Of a DNA stretch of 64,000 nt, positions 24,750 through 32,980 are shown in pieces; positions within the stretch are counted from its first letter, which is position 1; each line of letters starts with the position of its first letter. The position numbers and the translations under genes were made by a program. The notes below the pieces were generated by a model, which saw nothing but the letters and a program-made list of their open reading frames with translations, searched no databases and was not told the origin of the DNA. Source of the stretch: Segatella baroniae B14 (GTDB lineage Bacteria; Bacteroidota; Bacteroidia; Bacteroidales; Bacteroidaceae); the NCBI RefSeq assembly GCF_022024235.1, contig NZ_CP091799.1, positions 2,359,001 through 2,423,000 of the forward strand. The letters are read 5' to 3'.

Positions 24750-25556
24750 ATGTCAAGAACAAATTTTGACCAATTACTTCAGGCAGGTTGCCATTTCGGT
24801 CACCTCAAACGTAAGTGGAATCCAGCTATGGCTCCTTATATCTTCATGGAGCGTAATGGTATTCATATCATCGACTTGAACAAAACAGTAGCTAAGATTG
24901 ACGAGGCTGCTGAAGTTCTTAAGGGTATTGCTAAGTCTGGCAAGAAGATCCTGTTTGTCGCTACTAAAAAACAAGCTAAGGACATCGTAGCTGAAAAGGC
25001 TGCTTCTGTTAATATGCCTTATGTTATTGAGCGTTGGCCAGGTGGTATGCTCACTAACTTCCCTACAATCCGTAAGGCAGTTAAGAAAATGACAAACATC
25101 GATAAGTTGATGAATGATGGTACATTCTCTAACCTTTCTAAGCGTGAGTTGCTTCAGATTACACGTCAGCGTGCTAAGTTGGAGAAGAACCTTGGTTCTA
25201 TTGCTGATTTGACCCGTCTTCCTAGCGCATTGTTCGTTATCGACGTAATGAAGGAGCATATTGCTGTTAAGGAAGCTCAGCGTCTTGGTATCCCAGTGTT
25301 TGCAATCGTTGATACAAACTCAGATCCTAAGAACGTTGATTACATTATCCCAGCTAATGATGACGCTAAGGATTCTGTAGAGGTAGTTTTGAGTGCTGTT
25401 TGTGGCGCTATCGCTGAAGGTCTTGAAGAGCGTAAGGCTGAAAAGGCTGACGAAAAGGCTTCTGCTGAGCAGAAGGAAGAGGCAGCTGATAAGAAGCGTG
25501 CTCCTCGTAAGGCTCGCAAGGAAGAGACTGCAAATGAGGCTCCTAAGGCTGAGTAA
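24750..25556 (+). CDS. rpsB: 30S ribosomal protein S2 (uS2)
   Basis: A 268-residue 30S protein needed for bS1 docking on the ribosome. The start MSRTNFDQLLQAGCHFGHLK and the block KWNPAMAPYIFMERNGIHII are diagnostic, as is RWPGGMLTNFPTI. Residues from about 225 to 268 are a charged, low-complexity tail rich in Ala, Lys and Glu, longer than in E. coli uS2 (241 residues). tsf follows after 34 bases, the universal rpsB-tsf pairing. Confidence 0.98.
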   Translation: MSRTNFDQLLQAGCHFGHLKRKWNPAMAPYIFMERNGIHIIDLNKTVAKIDEAAEVLKGIAKSGKKILFVATKKQAKDIVAEKAASVNMPYVIERWPGGMLTNFPTIRKAVKKMTNIDKLMNDGTFSNLSKRELLQITRQRAKLEKNLGSIADLTRLPSALFVIDVMKEHIAVKEAQRLGIPVFAIVDTNSDPKNVDYIIPANDDAKDSVEVVLSAVCGAIAEGLEERKAEKADEKASAEQKEEAADKKRAPRKARKEETANEAPKAE

Positions 25557-25590
25557 TTAGTATTAATCAATAAAATATAAGGAATTTAAA

Positions 25591-26589
25591 ATGGCTGTAT
25601 CAATAGCTGATATCCAGAAGCTTCGTAAGATGACAGGTGCTGGTCTTGCTGATTGTAAGAAGGCTCTGACTGAGGCTGATGGTGATCTCAATAGAGCAGT
25701 TGAGCTCGTTCGTGAGCGTGGTCTTGCACTCGCTGCAAAGCGTTCTGATCGTGAGACTTCAAATGGTTGTGTACTTGTAAAGAAGGGTGAAGGTTTCGCT
25801 GCTATGGTAGCTATCAAGTGTGAAACTGACTTCGTTGCTGCAGGTAAGGATTTTATCGGTTTGACAGAAGAAATTCTTGATGCTGCTATCGCTGCTAAGG
25901 CTAAGTCTATAGACGAGGTTAAGGCTCTGAAACTTGCTAATGGTGATGACGCAGAAACTGCAGTTAAGCATCGTTCTGGTATCTCTGGTGAGAAGATGGA
26001 AATCGATGGTTACAACTTCATCGAAGGCGCAAATGTTGAGGTTTATGACCACATGGGCAAGCATACTCTTTGTACTATGGTTCAGCTCAATAATAACAAC
26101 GAGGAAGTTGGTCATAAGGTCGCTATGCAGGTAGCAGCTATGAAGCCAGTTGCTCTTGACGAAACTTGCGTTCCTCAGAATGTTAAGGACGAAGAACTTC
26201 GTGTTGCTATTGAGAAGACTAAGGAAGAGCAGATTGAGCGTCAGGTTAACGTAGCTTTGAAAAAGGCTGGCATTAATCCAGCTCACGTTGATTCTGATGA
26301 TCACATTGAGTCTAACACAGCTAAGGGTTGGTTGACTCCTGAGCAGGCTCAGCAGGCTCGTGATATCAAGAAGACTGTTGCTGAAGAGGCTGCAGGCAAA
26401 TTGAACGAGCAGATGATTCAGAATATTGCTAAAGGTCGTATGAACAAATTCTTCAAGGAGAACTGTCTCGTTGATCAGGAATTCCAGTTCGGTGACGGCG
26501 ATAAGGCTTCTGTTGCTCAGTGGATGGCAAGTCAGGACAAGGATCTTAAGATCACTGACTACAAGCGTTTCTCACTTTCTGCAGATTAA
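25591..26589 (+). CDS. tsf: translation elongation factor Ts
   Basis: EF-Ts recycles EF-Tu by exchanging GDP for GTP. At 332 residues it is longer than E. coli EF-Ts (283). The N-terminal UBA-like domain IADIQKLRKMTGAGLADCKK is diagnostic, and the next block ALAAKRSDRETSNG matches the family. The core continues with CETDFVAAGKDF, the conserved CETDFV motif, and VAMQVAAMKP. The extra length comes mainly from an insertion near residues 200-270 in the C-terminal subdomain, usual for Bacteroidetes. Last gene of the operon, closed by a strong terminator at 26619-26651. Confidence 0.97.
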   Translation: MAVSIADIQKLRKMTGAGLADCKKALTEADGDLNRAVELVRERGLALAAKRSDRETSNGCVLVKKGEGFAAMVAIKCETDFVAAGKDFIGLTEEILDAAIAAKAKSIDEVKALKLANGDDAETAVKHRSGISGEKMEIDGYNFIEGANVEVYDHMGKHTLCTMVQLNNNNEEVGHKVAMQVAAMKPVALDETCVPQNVKDEELRVAIEKTKEEQIERQVNVALKKAGINPAHVDSDDHIESNTAKGWLTPEQAQQARDIKKTVAEEAAGKLNEQMIQNIAKGRMNKFFKENCLVDQEFQFGDGDKASVAQWMASQDKDLKITDYKRFSLSAD

Positions 26590-26618
26590 TTTGTATCCTT
26601 TTAGGGATAATCAATATG

Positions 26619-26651
26619 AAGAGTCGGAATTTCTATTCCGACTCTTTTTTT
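26619..26651 (+). terminator. Rho-independent terminator of the rplM-tsf operon
   Basis: A perfect 12-bp stem (26619-26630 with 26635-26646, core GAGTCGGAAT), a TTCT loop and then a run of seven T. It lies 30 bases after the tsf stop. Confidence 0.92.
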
Positions 26652-26679
26652 GTTGGTATTATTTTTTTATGTATCTTTG
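26649..26679 (+). promoter_or_regulatory. promoter of the FAH-family gene
   Basis: A -33 TTTG at 26649-26652 and a -7 TATCTTTG at 26672-26679 are separated by 19 bases, close to the Bacteroidetes consensus. The -7 box is 21 bases before the ATG at 26701, and the -33 overlaps the T-run of the preceding terminator. Confidence 0.65.
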
Positions 26680-26700
26680 TCGTCAAAAATTAGAACGATT

Positions 26701-27318
26701 ATGAAGATATTTGCTATAGGTATGAACTATTTGCAGCACAATAAAGCGTTGCATGGTTCGTTGTTTAAAACAGAGGAACCTGTTATTTTTACAAAAGCTG
26801 ATTCCGCGTTGTTGAAAGACCATAAGCCTTTTTTTATCCCTGATCATATGGGACGTATTGAATATGAAACTGAACTTGTGGTTAGAATATGTAAGTTGGG
26901 TAAAAGTATTCCAGCTCGCTTCGCTTCACGTTATTATGATGCTGTAACAGTTGGAATTGATTTTACAGCTCGAGAGCTTCAAGCTAAATTGAAGGCAAAA
27001 GGTCAGCCGTGGGAACTTGCAAAGGGGTTTGATGGATCTGCTGTTATTGGCGACTGGATGGAGCTTGACAAAATAAAAGATATTCAGATGACTCGTTTTC
27101 ATCTTGACATCAATGGTAAGACTGTGCAGGAAGGATGTTCTTGTGATATGCTTTATAAGGTTGATGAGATTATTGCCTATATCAGTCAGTATTTTACCTT
27201 AAAGACGGGTGATTTACTTTATACAGGATGTCCTACAGGATGTGGTCCAGTTCAGATTGATGATCATTTGGAAGGTTATCTAGAAGATAGAAAGGTTCTT
27301 GATTTTTATTGTAAATAA
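26701..27318 (+). CDS. fumarylacetoacetate hydrolase (FAH) family protein
   Basis: A 205-residue cytoplasmic enzyme of the FAH superfamily, members of which are acylpyruvases, oxaloacetate decarboxylases or 2-keto-4-pentenoate hydratases. The ATG at 26701 gives MKIFAIGMNYLQHNKAL, the usual start; upstream codons in frame encode only promoter sequence. Metal ligands are in GRIEYETELVVRI (E-x-E) and the third acidic ligand is in VGIDFTARELQ. KGFDGSAVIGDW and TGDLLYTGCPTGCGPV are also typical; in the last, Cys-Gly-Cys-Gly partly replaces the usual GTPxGVG pattern. Substrate unknown. It is 13 bases upstream of porU and probably co-transcribed with it. Confidence 0.85.
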   Translation: MKIFAIGMNYLQHNKALHGSLFKTEEPVIFTKADSALLKDHKPFFIPDHMGRIEYETELVVRICKLGKSIPARFASRYYDAVTVGIDFTARELQAKLKAKGQPWELAKGFDGSAVIGDWMELDKIKDIQMTRFHLDINGKTVQEGCSCDMLYKVDEIIAYISQYFTLKTGDLLYTGCPTGCGPVQIDDHLEGYLEDRKVLDFYCK

Positions 27319-27331
27319 GAAAAATTTATCC

Positions 27332-30300
27332 ATGAAGGCATTCAGAGTTATACTTCTATTTTTAGTTTTGTGTAGTTTGAACGTTACTGCTCAAAAGCAC
27401 AAACGCTTTTTTAATTTGACAACGGAAAATGTGAAGTTAGATTCTGTTTTGCAGGAATTTGTACATACGATTCCTTTGGTGGGGAATTATCAAGATTCTG
27501 TTTATACTGCAGAGTTGTCTTATCCAGAATATATGGATATGACTTCTGAAGATATAGCTTCTTATCAGAGATTATCAGGTGAAGTTCTTCCTGCCTCTCC
27601 TGTAATTCATACAGACTTGTCTGTCTTCAGAGGACGTGGAAGATTTACGGTAAGTTTTCTGCCGATTGTTTATCGTAATAATAAATATCAGATGTTGGTT
27701 AGCTTTATGTTAACCATAACATCGCAAAAGAAAAATCGTATTCAAAAGTCTATTTTGCGTGTAGCTCAAGGGAATGGTTCTCGTTATGCGGAACATTCTG
27801 TCCTCGCTCAGGGTACATGGGCTAAGATTAGAGTTCCTGAATCTGGAGTTTTTCAATTAACAGATGCTGTTATCCGTAAAGCAGGTTTCTCTGATTTGAG
27901 TAAGGTTAAAATTTATGGTTATGGCGGTAAACTTCAATATGAAGCACTTCATGGTGATACGCTTAGATACTACGATGATTTACAGGAGGTTCCTACTTGT
28001 ACAGTAGGGGGAAAACGTCTTTTTTATGCTCAGGGACCTATCAGTTGGACTTCCAAAACAGCAACACGTCGTACGCGTAATCCATATTCCGACTATGGCT
28101 ATTATTTTATCACTCAAAGTGAAGATACCCCTAAAACTATAGATTCTGTATCTTTCATTCAATCCTTTTATCCATCACCTGATTATTATCATTCACATTA
28201 TGAAGTAGATGGATATAGTTGGTATCCAGGTGGACGTAATCTTTTTGACAATGAAGAGATTAGTTCCACCAAGACTTTGGTGATGAAAAATGAAACCAAT
28301 GGTACGACTGGTAGACTGGCTGCATGTATTACAGCAGGTACTAACAGTACAGCAAGAGTCATTTTAAATGGAGATTCTTTGAATCTATCAGTCAGCTTGA
28401 CTTCTTATGATAAGGGTAATCAAGCTATCGGTTCTTTTTTAGTCAAGAATCTCGGAGAAAGAGATACTATACAAATTAAGGTCTTGTCGGGTGGTCCTAT
28501 TCGATTAGATTATCTTACGATGGTTTGGGACTCTATTCTACCTAGGCCAAATTTACTTACCGACAATTTTTCAGCTCCAACTTATGTTTGTAATATAACC
28601 AATCAAGACCATCATGCAGATAGTCTGGCTGATATGGTTATTGTGATACCAACGAGCCAAAAATTGCTAGAACAGGCTAAACGTTTAAAGCTTTTCCATG
28701 AAACTCATGATAGTCTTTCTGTTAATATCGTACCGGCAGACGAATTATATAATGAGTTTTCAAGTGGAACACCTGATGCAATGGCTTATCGTAGATATCT
28801 GAAGATGCTTTATGATAAAGCCAATGCGACGAATGCCACAAAAACGTTGAAATATTTTTTGCTTTTTGGCGATTGTGTCTGGGATAATAGAATGTTGACC
28901 TCAGACTGCTCCTCATTAAATCCTGATGACTATCTTCTAGCTTTTGAAAGTGAAAATTCTTTTAATGAGATCTCCTGTTACGTAGATGATAGCTGGTATG
29001 GCATCCTTCAAGATGGTAAGGGACTTAATCCTTCCATCGAACAGATAGATGTAGGTGTAGGACGTTTTCCAGTAGTGACAGCAGACGAAGCAAAAGTTAT
29101 GGTTGATAAGACCATAAATTATATTACTAATAATAATGCTGGAGCTTGGCAGAATTCTATTCTTTTCCTTGGGGATGATGGTAATGATAATCTGCATATG
29201 CGTGATGAAAATGAAGTTGCCGATTATATATCTCAGCTTTATCCTAGCTTTCTTATGAATAAGGTAATGTGGGATGCTTATACACGCGAATCCTCTTCTA
29301 CTGGTAATACTTATCCAGAGGTAACTTCTTTAATCAAGCAACAGATGGCTAATGGGGCTCTTTTGTTTGATTATGCTGGTCATGGTTCTGAAAGTCAGTT
29401 ATCTCACGAGGCAGTATTAAAAATAACAGATTTTGAAGAATTTACAAATACTCGTTTACCATTGTGGATTACAGCTTCTTGCGATATCATGCCTTTCGAT
29501 GGTGTCAAAGAAACGATAGGCGAAGCGTCTGTATTAAACGCTAATGGTGGTACAATGGCTTTCTATGGTACAACACGTACAGTATATGCAGATTTGAATA
29601 AGAAATTAAATCGTGCTTTTTTGAAATATGTATTAGGTAGAGATGAAAATGGTAAGCCTTATACTTTGGGAGAGGCTCATGTACTTGCCCAGAATGACAT
29701 GATTAATGGTACTGGATATAACGGAGAGTCAGATCGAACTACAAATCATTTGCAGTATTCTCTGTTGGGTGATCCCGCTTTAGCTTTGAATCTTCCTTCG
29801 TTGTCGGTTACTGTCGACGATATTGACGGTGTGTCAATATCAGATTCAGTACCAACATTGAAAGCTGGTTCTAAAGTTACAGTTAAGGGCCATGTAGAGA
29901 ATGCATCAAATTTTAATGGTGTCCTTTCTGTTTCTATTCTCGATAGTAAGGATACGATTACTTGTAAAGTTAATGATATCTCAGAAACATCTGAGCCGTT
30001 TGTCTTTACTAGTTATGACAAAGTGCTTTATTCTGGAAATGATAGTGTTCGCAATGGGCAGTTTGAATTCTCTTTTGCAGTGCCTAAGGATATTAAGTAT
30101 TCTAGTGATTCAGGCTTGATGAATTTCTATGTTGTTAATACCGATCATACTTTGACGGGAAATGGATATACTGTCCAATTTAAATTAGGTGGAAGTAATG
30201 TTTCTCTATCCGATAGTATAGGTCCAAAGATATTTAGTTATCTTAATTATGAAACATTTATGGATGGTGGTAATGTAAATGCTACACCTTATTTTTATGC

Positions 30301-30877
30301 CGAGTTATCAGACACTTCAGGAATTAATGCCACAGGTAATGGTATAGGACACGATCTGGAGTTGATTATTGATGGAGATGCTTCAAAAACTTATAATCTG
30401 AATAGCTATTTTAGTCCAAAGTTTGGTACTTATCAAGAAGGAACAGTGGGTTATCTTATACCAGAATTAGCAGAAGGAAAGCATTCTTTACTTTTTAGAG
30501 CATGGGATACTCTGAATAATTCTAGCACTTTTACTTTAAATTTTAATGTAGTGAATGGTTTAACCCCTACCTTGCGTGATATTTATACTTCTGTAAATCC
30601 AGCTTCAACAACGACGGACTTTATAGTGGTACACGATCGTATTAACAGCAGTGTTAATGTAGAAATAGAAGTCTTTGACACGTCAGGACGAATTGTATGG
30701 TCGCATAGTGGTAGTGGTGCTTCTGAAGACCATACCTACCGTACCACTTGGGATTTGTCATCCTCTGCAGGAGGAAAACTTTCAACTGGGGTATATATAT
30801 ATCGTGCAAAAATCTCTTCAGAAGGCAGTTCGACAGCGACCAAGGCTAAGAAACTAATAATCGTAAACAATAATTAG
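27332..30877 (+). CDS. porU: type IX secretion system C-terminal signal peptidase PorU
   Basis: PorU is the outer-surface gingipain-like (C25) sortase that removes the C-terminal signal of T9SS cargo and joins the cargo to A-LPS. From the ATG at 27332 the protein has 1181 residues and a signal peptide (FRVILLFLVLCSLNVTAQ). The catalytic pair is His684 in DYAGHGSESQ and Cys717 in WITASCDIMPFD. PorU itself ends in a T9SS-type domain, about residues 1085-1181, with VFDTSGRIVWS and STGVYIYRAKI. The next gene is porV, the same order as in Porphyromonas gingivalis, where PorU and PorV form the attachment complex. The upstream in-frame ATG at 27299 lies inside the FAH gene. Confidence 0.95.
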   Translation: MKAFRVILLFLVLCSLNVTAQKHKRFFNLTTENVKLDSVLQEFVHTIPLVGNYQDSVYTAELSYPEYMDMTSEDIASYQRLSGEVLPASPVIHTDLSVFRGRGRFTVSFLPIVYRNNKYQMLVSFMLTITSQKKNRIQKSILRVAQGNGSRYAEHSVLAQGTWAKIRVPESGVFQLTDAVIRKAGFSDLSKVKIYGYGGKLQYEALHGDTLRYYDDLQEVPTCTVGGKRLFYAQGPISWTSKTATRRTRNPYSDYGYYFITQSEDTPKTIDSVSFIQSFYPSPDYYHSHYEVDGYSWYPGGRNLFDNEEISSTKTLVMKNETNGTTGRLAACITAGTNSTARVILNGDSLNLSVSLTSYDKGNQAIGSFLVKNLGERDTIQIKVLSGGPIRLDYLTMVWDSILPRPNLLTDNFSAPTYVCNITNQDHHADSLADMVIVIPTSQKLLEQAKRLKLFHETHDSLSVNIVPADELYNEFSSGTPDAMAYRRYLKMLYDKANATNATKTLKYFLLFGDCVWDNRMLTSDCSSLNPDDYLLAFESENSFNEISCYVDDSWYGILQDGKGLNPSIEQIDVGVGRFPVVTADEAKVMVDKTINYITNNNAGAWQNSILFLGDDGNDNLHMRDENEVADYISQLYPSFLMNKVMWDAYTRESSSTGNTYPEVTSLIKQQMANGALLFDYAGHGSESQLSHEAVLKITDFEEFTNTRLPLWITASCDIMPFDGVKETIGEASVLNANGGTMAFYGTTRTVYADLNKKLNRAFLKYVLGRDENGKPYTLGEAHVLAQNDMINGTGYNGESDRTTNHLQYSLLGDPALALNLPSLSVTVDDIDGVSISDSVPTLKAGSKVTVKGHVENASNFNGVLSVSILDSKDTITCKVNDISETSEPFVFTSYDKVLYSGNDSVRNGQFEFSFAVPKDIKYSSDSGLMNFYVVNTDHTLTGNGYTVQFKLGGSNVSLSDSIGPKIFSYLNYETFMDGGNVNATPYFYAELSDTSGINATGNGIGHDLELIIDGDASKTYNLNSYFSPKFGTYQEGTVGYLIPELAEGKHSLLFRAWDTLNNSSTFTLNFNVVNGLTPTLRDIYTSVNPASTTTDFIVVHDRINSSVNVEIEVFDTSGRIVWSHSGSGASEDHTYRTTWDLSSSAGGKLSTGVYIYRAKISSEGSSTATKAKKLIIVNNN

Positions 30878-30923
30878 TTGATAATATGCGTTTTGAAATT
30901 ATAGTGTAGAACCCAAAAAGAAA

Positions 30924-32093
30924 ATGATGAATAAATTCTATAAGATATTTTGCCTTGTTGCTTTTGCGTTGACGGTGACCGAGGGTTATGCTCAAGAAGA
31001 TAAAAATAATATGTTTAATCCGGTAACGACTTCTGTTACTTCACAGTCAATAGCTCCTGATGCTCGTGCAGCAGGTATGGGTGACGTGGGAGCAGCTACA
31101 GATCCTGATGTAAACTCTCAATATTGGAATCCGGCCAAATATCCGTTTACTATATCTAGAGCAGGTGTAGCACTTAACTATACACCATGGTTACGGCAGT
31201 TGGTAAATGATATGAATTTGGCTTATTTGTCAGGTTATTATCGTATAGGCGACTATAGTGCAGTTTCAGGATCAGTTCGTTATTTCAATATGGGTACTGT
31301 GTATACTAGTTCAGATCTAGATGAAAGTATCAATCCATATGAAATGTCTGTTGATGTGGCTTATTCTTTGATGTTGAGTGAGAAATTTTCAATGGCGGCA
31401 GCTGTGCGATGGATTTATTCAGATTTAAAATTTGAAAATACGAGCGATGCAAAGCCTGGAAGTGCTTTTGCTGCTGATTTGGCTGCATATTATCAGAATT
31501 ATATTAATCTTGGTTCTCGTGAATGTCAATTGGGATTTGGTCTTAATATCTCGAATATAGGTAGTAAGATAAAGTTTGGTGGCGATGATCGTAATTACTT
31601 TATTCCGACTAATCTTCGACTTGGTGCTTCGTTGATGGTACCTATAGATGAATATAATCGTTTTACGGTTGCGTTAGATGCTAACAAACTGCTTGTTCCT
31701 ACTTATCCTGTGCAAAATGAGGGTGAAGATGATGTAACTTATAATCAGCGTGTCATAGACGAATATTATAATGTTTCAAGTATTAGTGGTATTTTCAAGA
31801 GTTTTGGCGATGCACCAGGTGGATTTAAAGAGGAGTTAGAGGAGATACAGTGGAGTCTAGGTGCTGAATATACTTATAATGATAAATTCTCTCTTCGAGC
31901 TGGTTATCATCATGAAAGTGAGAATAAAGGAAATCGTAAGTATTTTACAGTTGGTGCAGGATTCAAGATGAATGTCATGGCTATTGATGCTGGTTATGTT
32001 ATTGCTACAGCAAAGAGTAATCCGCTTGATCAGACTTTACGATTTACCTTATCCTTCGATATGGATGGTATAAAAGATTTATTCCGTAGATAA
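30924..32093 (+). CDS. porV: type IX secretion outer-membrane protein PorV (LptO)
   Basis: PorV is an outer-membrane beta-barrel of the FadL type that carries cargo from the translocon to PorU. The 389 residues begin with a signal peptide ending EGYAQ. The mature start has SIAPDARAAGMGDVGAATDP followed by YWNPAKYPF, the PorV signature; alternating aromatic strands continue to a terminal Phe-Arg-Arg. It follows porU after 46 bases. The start may be either of two adjacent ATGs (30924 or 30927). PorU and PorV together show that the organism makes a T9SS, though the core genes porK-L-M-N and sov are not in this window. Confidence 0.95.
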   Translation: MMNKFYKIFCLVAFALTVTEGYAQEDKNNMFNPVTTSVTSQSIAPDARAAGMGDVGAATDPDVNSQYWNPAKYPFTISRAGVALNYTPWLRQLVNDMNLAYLSGYYRIGDYSAVSGSVRYFNMGTVYTSSDLDESINPYEMSVDVAYSLMLSEKFSMAAAVRWIYSDLKFENTSDAKPGSAFAADLAAYYQNYINLGSRECQLGFGLNISNIGSKIKFGGDDRNYFIPTNLRLGASLMVPIDEYNRFTVALDANKLLVPTYPVQNEGEDDVTYNQRVIDEYYNVSSISGIFKSFGDAPGGFKEELEEIQWSLGAEYTYNDKFSLRAGYHHESENKGNRKYFTVGAGFKMNVMAIDAGYVIATAKSNPLDQTLRFTLSFDMDGIKDLFRR

Positions 32094-32110
32094 ATTTAGA
32101 ATTTAAATAT

Positions 32111-32590
32111 ATGAAAATAAGAGTAGGAATGGGTTACGACGTACACAAGCTTGTGGAGGGTCGTAACCTTTTTTTAGGAGGTATTAAGATAGACCATACC
32201 ATGGGTCTTTTAGGTCATAGTGATGCAGATGTGTTGATTCATGCTATTTGCGACGCACTTCTTGGTGCTGCTAATATGCGAGATATCGGTTATCATTTTC
32301 CAGACACTTCGGCAGACACTTTGAATGTAGATAGTAAGATACTACTTCGTAAAGTGGTAGAGCTGATAGCCACAAAAGGGTATCGTGTAGGTAATATTGA
32401 TGCTACGATATGTGCAGAACGGCCTAAAATTAATCCTCATGTGCCTCAAATGAAAGCGTGTCTCGCACAGGTTATGGGTATTGATGAAGATGAAATCTCT
32501 ATTAAGGCTACAACTACCGAAAAACTTGGTTTTACAGGTAGGCAGGAAGGTATGTCTGCTTATGCTGTCGCATTAATAGAGAAAGGTTAA
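32111..32590 (+). CDS. ispF: 2-C-methyl-D-erythritol 2,4-cyclodiphosphate synthase
   Basis: IspF closes CDP-ME 2-phosphate to the cyclodiphosphate in the MEP pathway. At 159 residues it is the normal length. It starts IRVGMGYDVHKL with the zinc ligands Asp and His (D-V-H), and has LLGHSDADVLIHAICDALLG with the third ligand and HFPDTSADTLNVDS. TTEKLGFTGRQEGMSAYAVA is the conserved end. It lies 17 bases after porV and is probably in the same transcript. It is not next to ispD (39086) or dxr (1), so the pathway is scattered. Confidence 0.97.
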   Translation: MKIRVGMGYDVHKLVEGRNLFLGGIKIDHTMGLLGHSDADVLIHAICDALLGAANMRDIGYHFPDTSADTLNVDSKILLRKVVELIATKGYRVGNIDATICAERPKINPHVPQMKACLAQVMGIDEDEISIKATTTEKLGFTGRQEGMSAYAVALIEKG

Positions 32591-32724
32591 GATAGTACGT
32601 ATAGTTGTATTTTTATGTTTTGCAACATATGTTTGCGCACACAAAAAATTTGATATATATCAAGAAAGTACTAATAATTCAAGAAAATAGGTAAGAACCT
32701 GAATCATAATTACTCAAAATAATC

Positions 32725-32732
32725 TATCTTTG
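32725..32732 (+). promoter_or_regulatory. -7 promoter box of the candidate small RNA
   Basis: TATCTTTG followed by C is a full match to the Bacteroidetes -7 consensus. It lies in the gene-free stretch between ispF and the GT4 gene, 256 bases before the next ATG and before a terminator, so it should drive a non-coding transcript. Confidence 0.6.
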
Positions 32733-32738
32733 CATCAT

Positions 32739-32934
32739 CAAAAGGTTAATAGATTGTTTAGGTTAGTAATAAAGATTTAGGTTTTTAGTTATTAGGTTTT
32801 TAAGGTAGATTTTAAAGATTGTTTAACAAAGTGGTAACAAGGTGAACCGAGAGGCTCCCTTTACTTTAGAAAAGATTTTTAGTTAAACATAGGTATACGC
32901 TTCAGCTCGTGGTGAGTTGTAGCGTATTTTTTTT
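32739..32934 (+). ncRNA. candidate free-standing small RNA (about 196 nt)
   Basis: The 390-base gap between ispF and the GT4 gene contains a complete small transcription unit: a -7 box at 32725, no plausible reading frame, and a terminator at 32895-32934. Inside is a nested hairpin: GTTTAAC 32821-32827 with GTTAAAC 32882-32888, AAAGT 32828-32832 with ACTTT 32863-32867, and AAGG 32839-32842 with CCTT 32858-32861. An AT-only stem (TAATAA/TTATTA) lies nearer the 5' end. The size is that of 6S RNA, but the 5' and 3' ends do not pair as 6S should, so I do not name it. Confidence 0.55.
32895..32934 (+). terminator. terminator of the candidate small RNA
   Basis: ATACGCT (32895-32901) pairs with AGCGTAT (32921-32927), and CAGCTC (32903-32908) with GAGTTG (32914-32919), with one T-T mismatch between. 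It is followed by eight T. It closes the small RNA before the GT4 promoter. Confidence 0.82.
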
Positions 32935-32955
32935 GTCATTTCCAATACTTTTTAT

Positions 32956-32963
32956 TACTTTTG
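32956..32963 (+). promoter_or_regulatory. -7 promoter box for the GT4-GT2 pair
   Basis: TACTTTTG matches TAnnTTTG and lies 17 bases before the ATG at 32981, just after the small-RNA terminator. Confidence 0.6.
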
Positions 32964-32980
32964 TCGCAAATAAGAAACTT

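Noticed and set aside
24774..26304. Long frames antisense to rpsB and tsf (up to 181 codons)
   Set aside because: They arise from the biased codon use of highly expressed genes; both sense genes are certain and the antisense products match nothing.
32739..32934. 6S RNA (ssrS) assignment for the small RNA
   Set aside because: The size fits, but the 5' and 3' ends do not form the closing stem and no large central bubble can be drawn with confidence.
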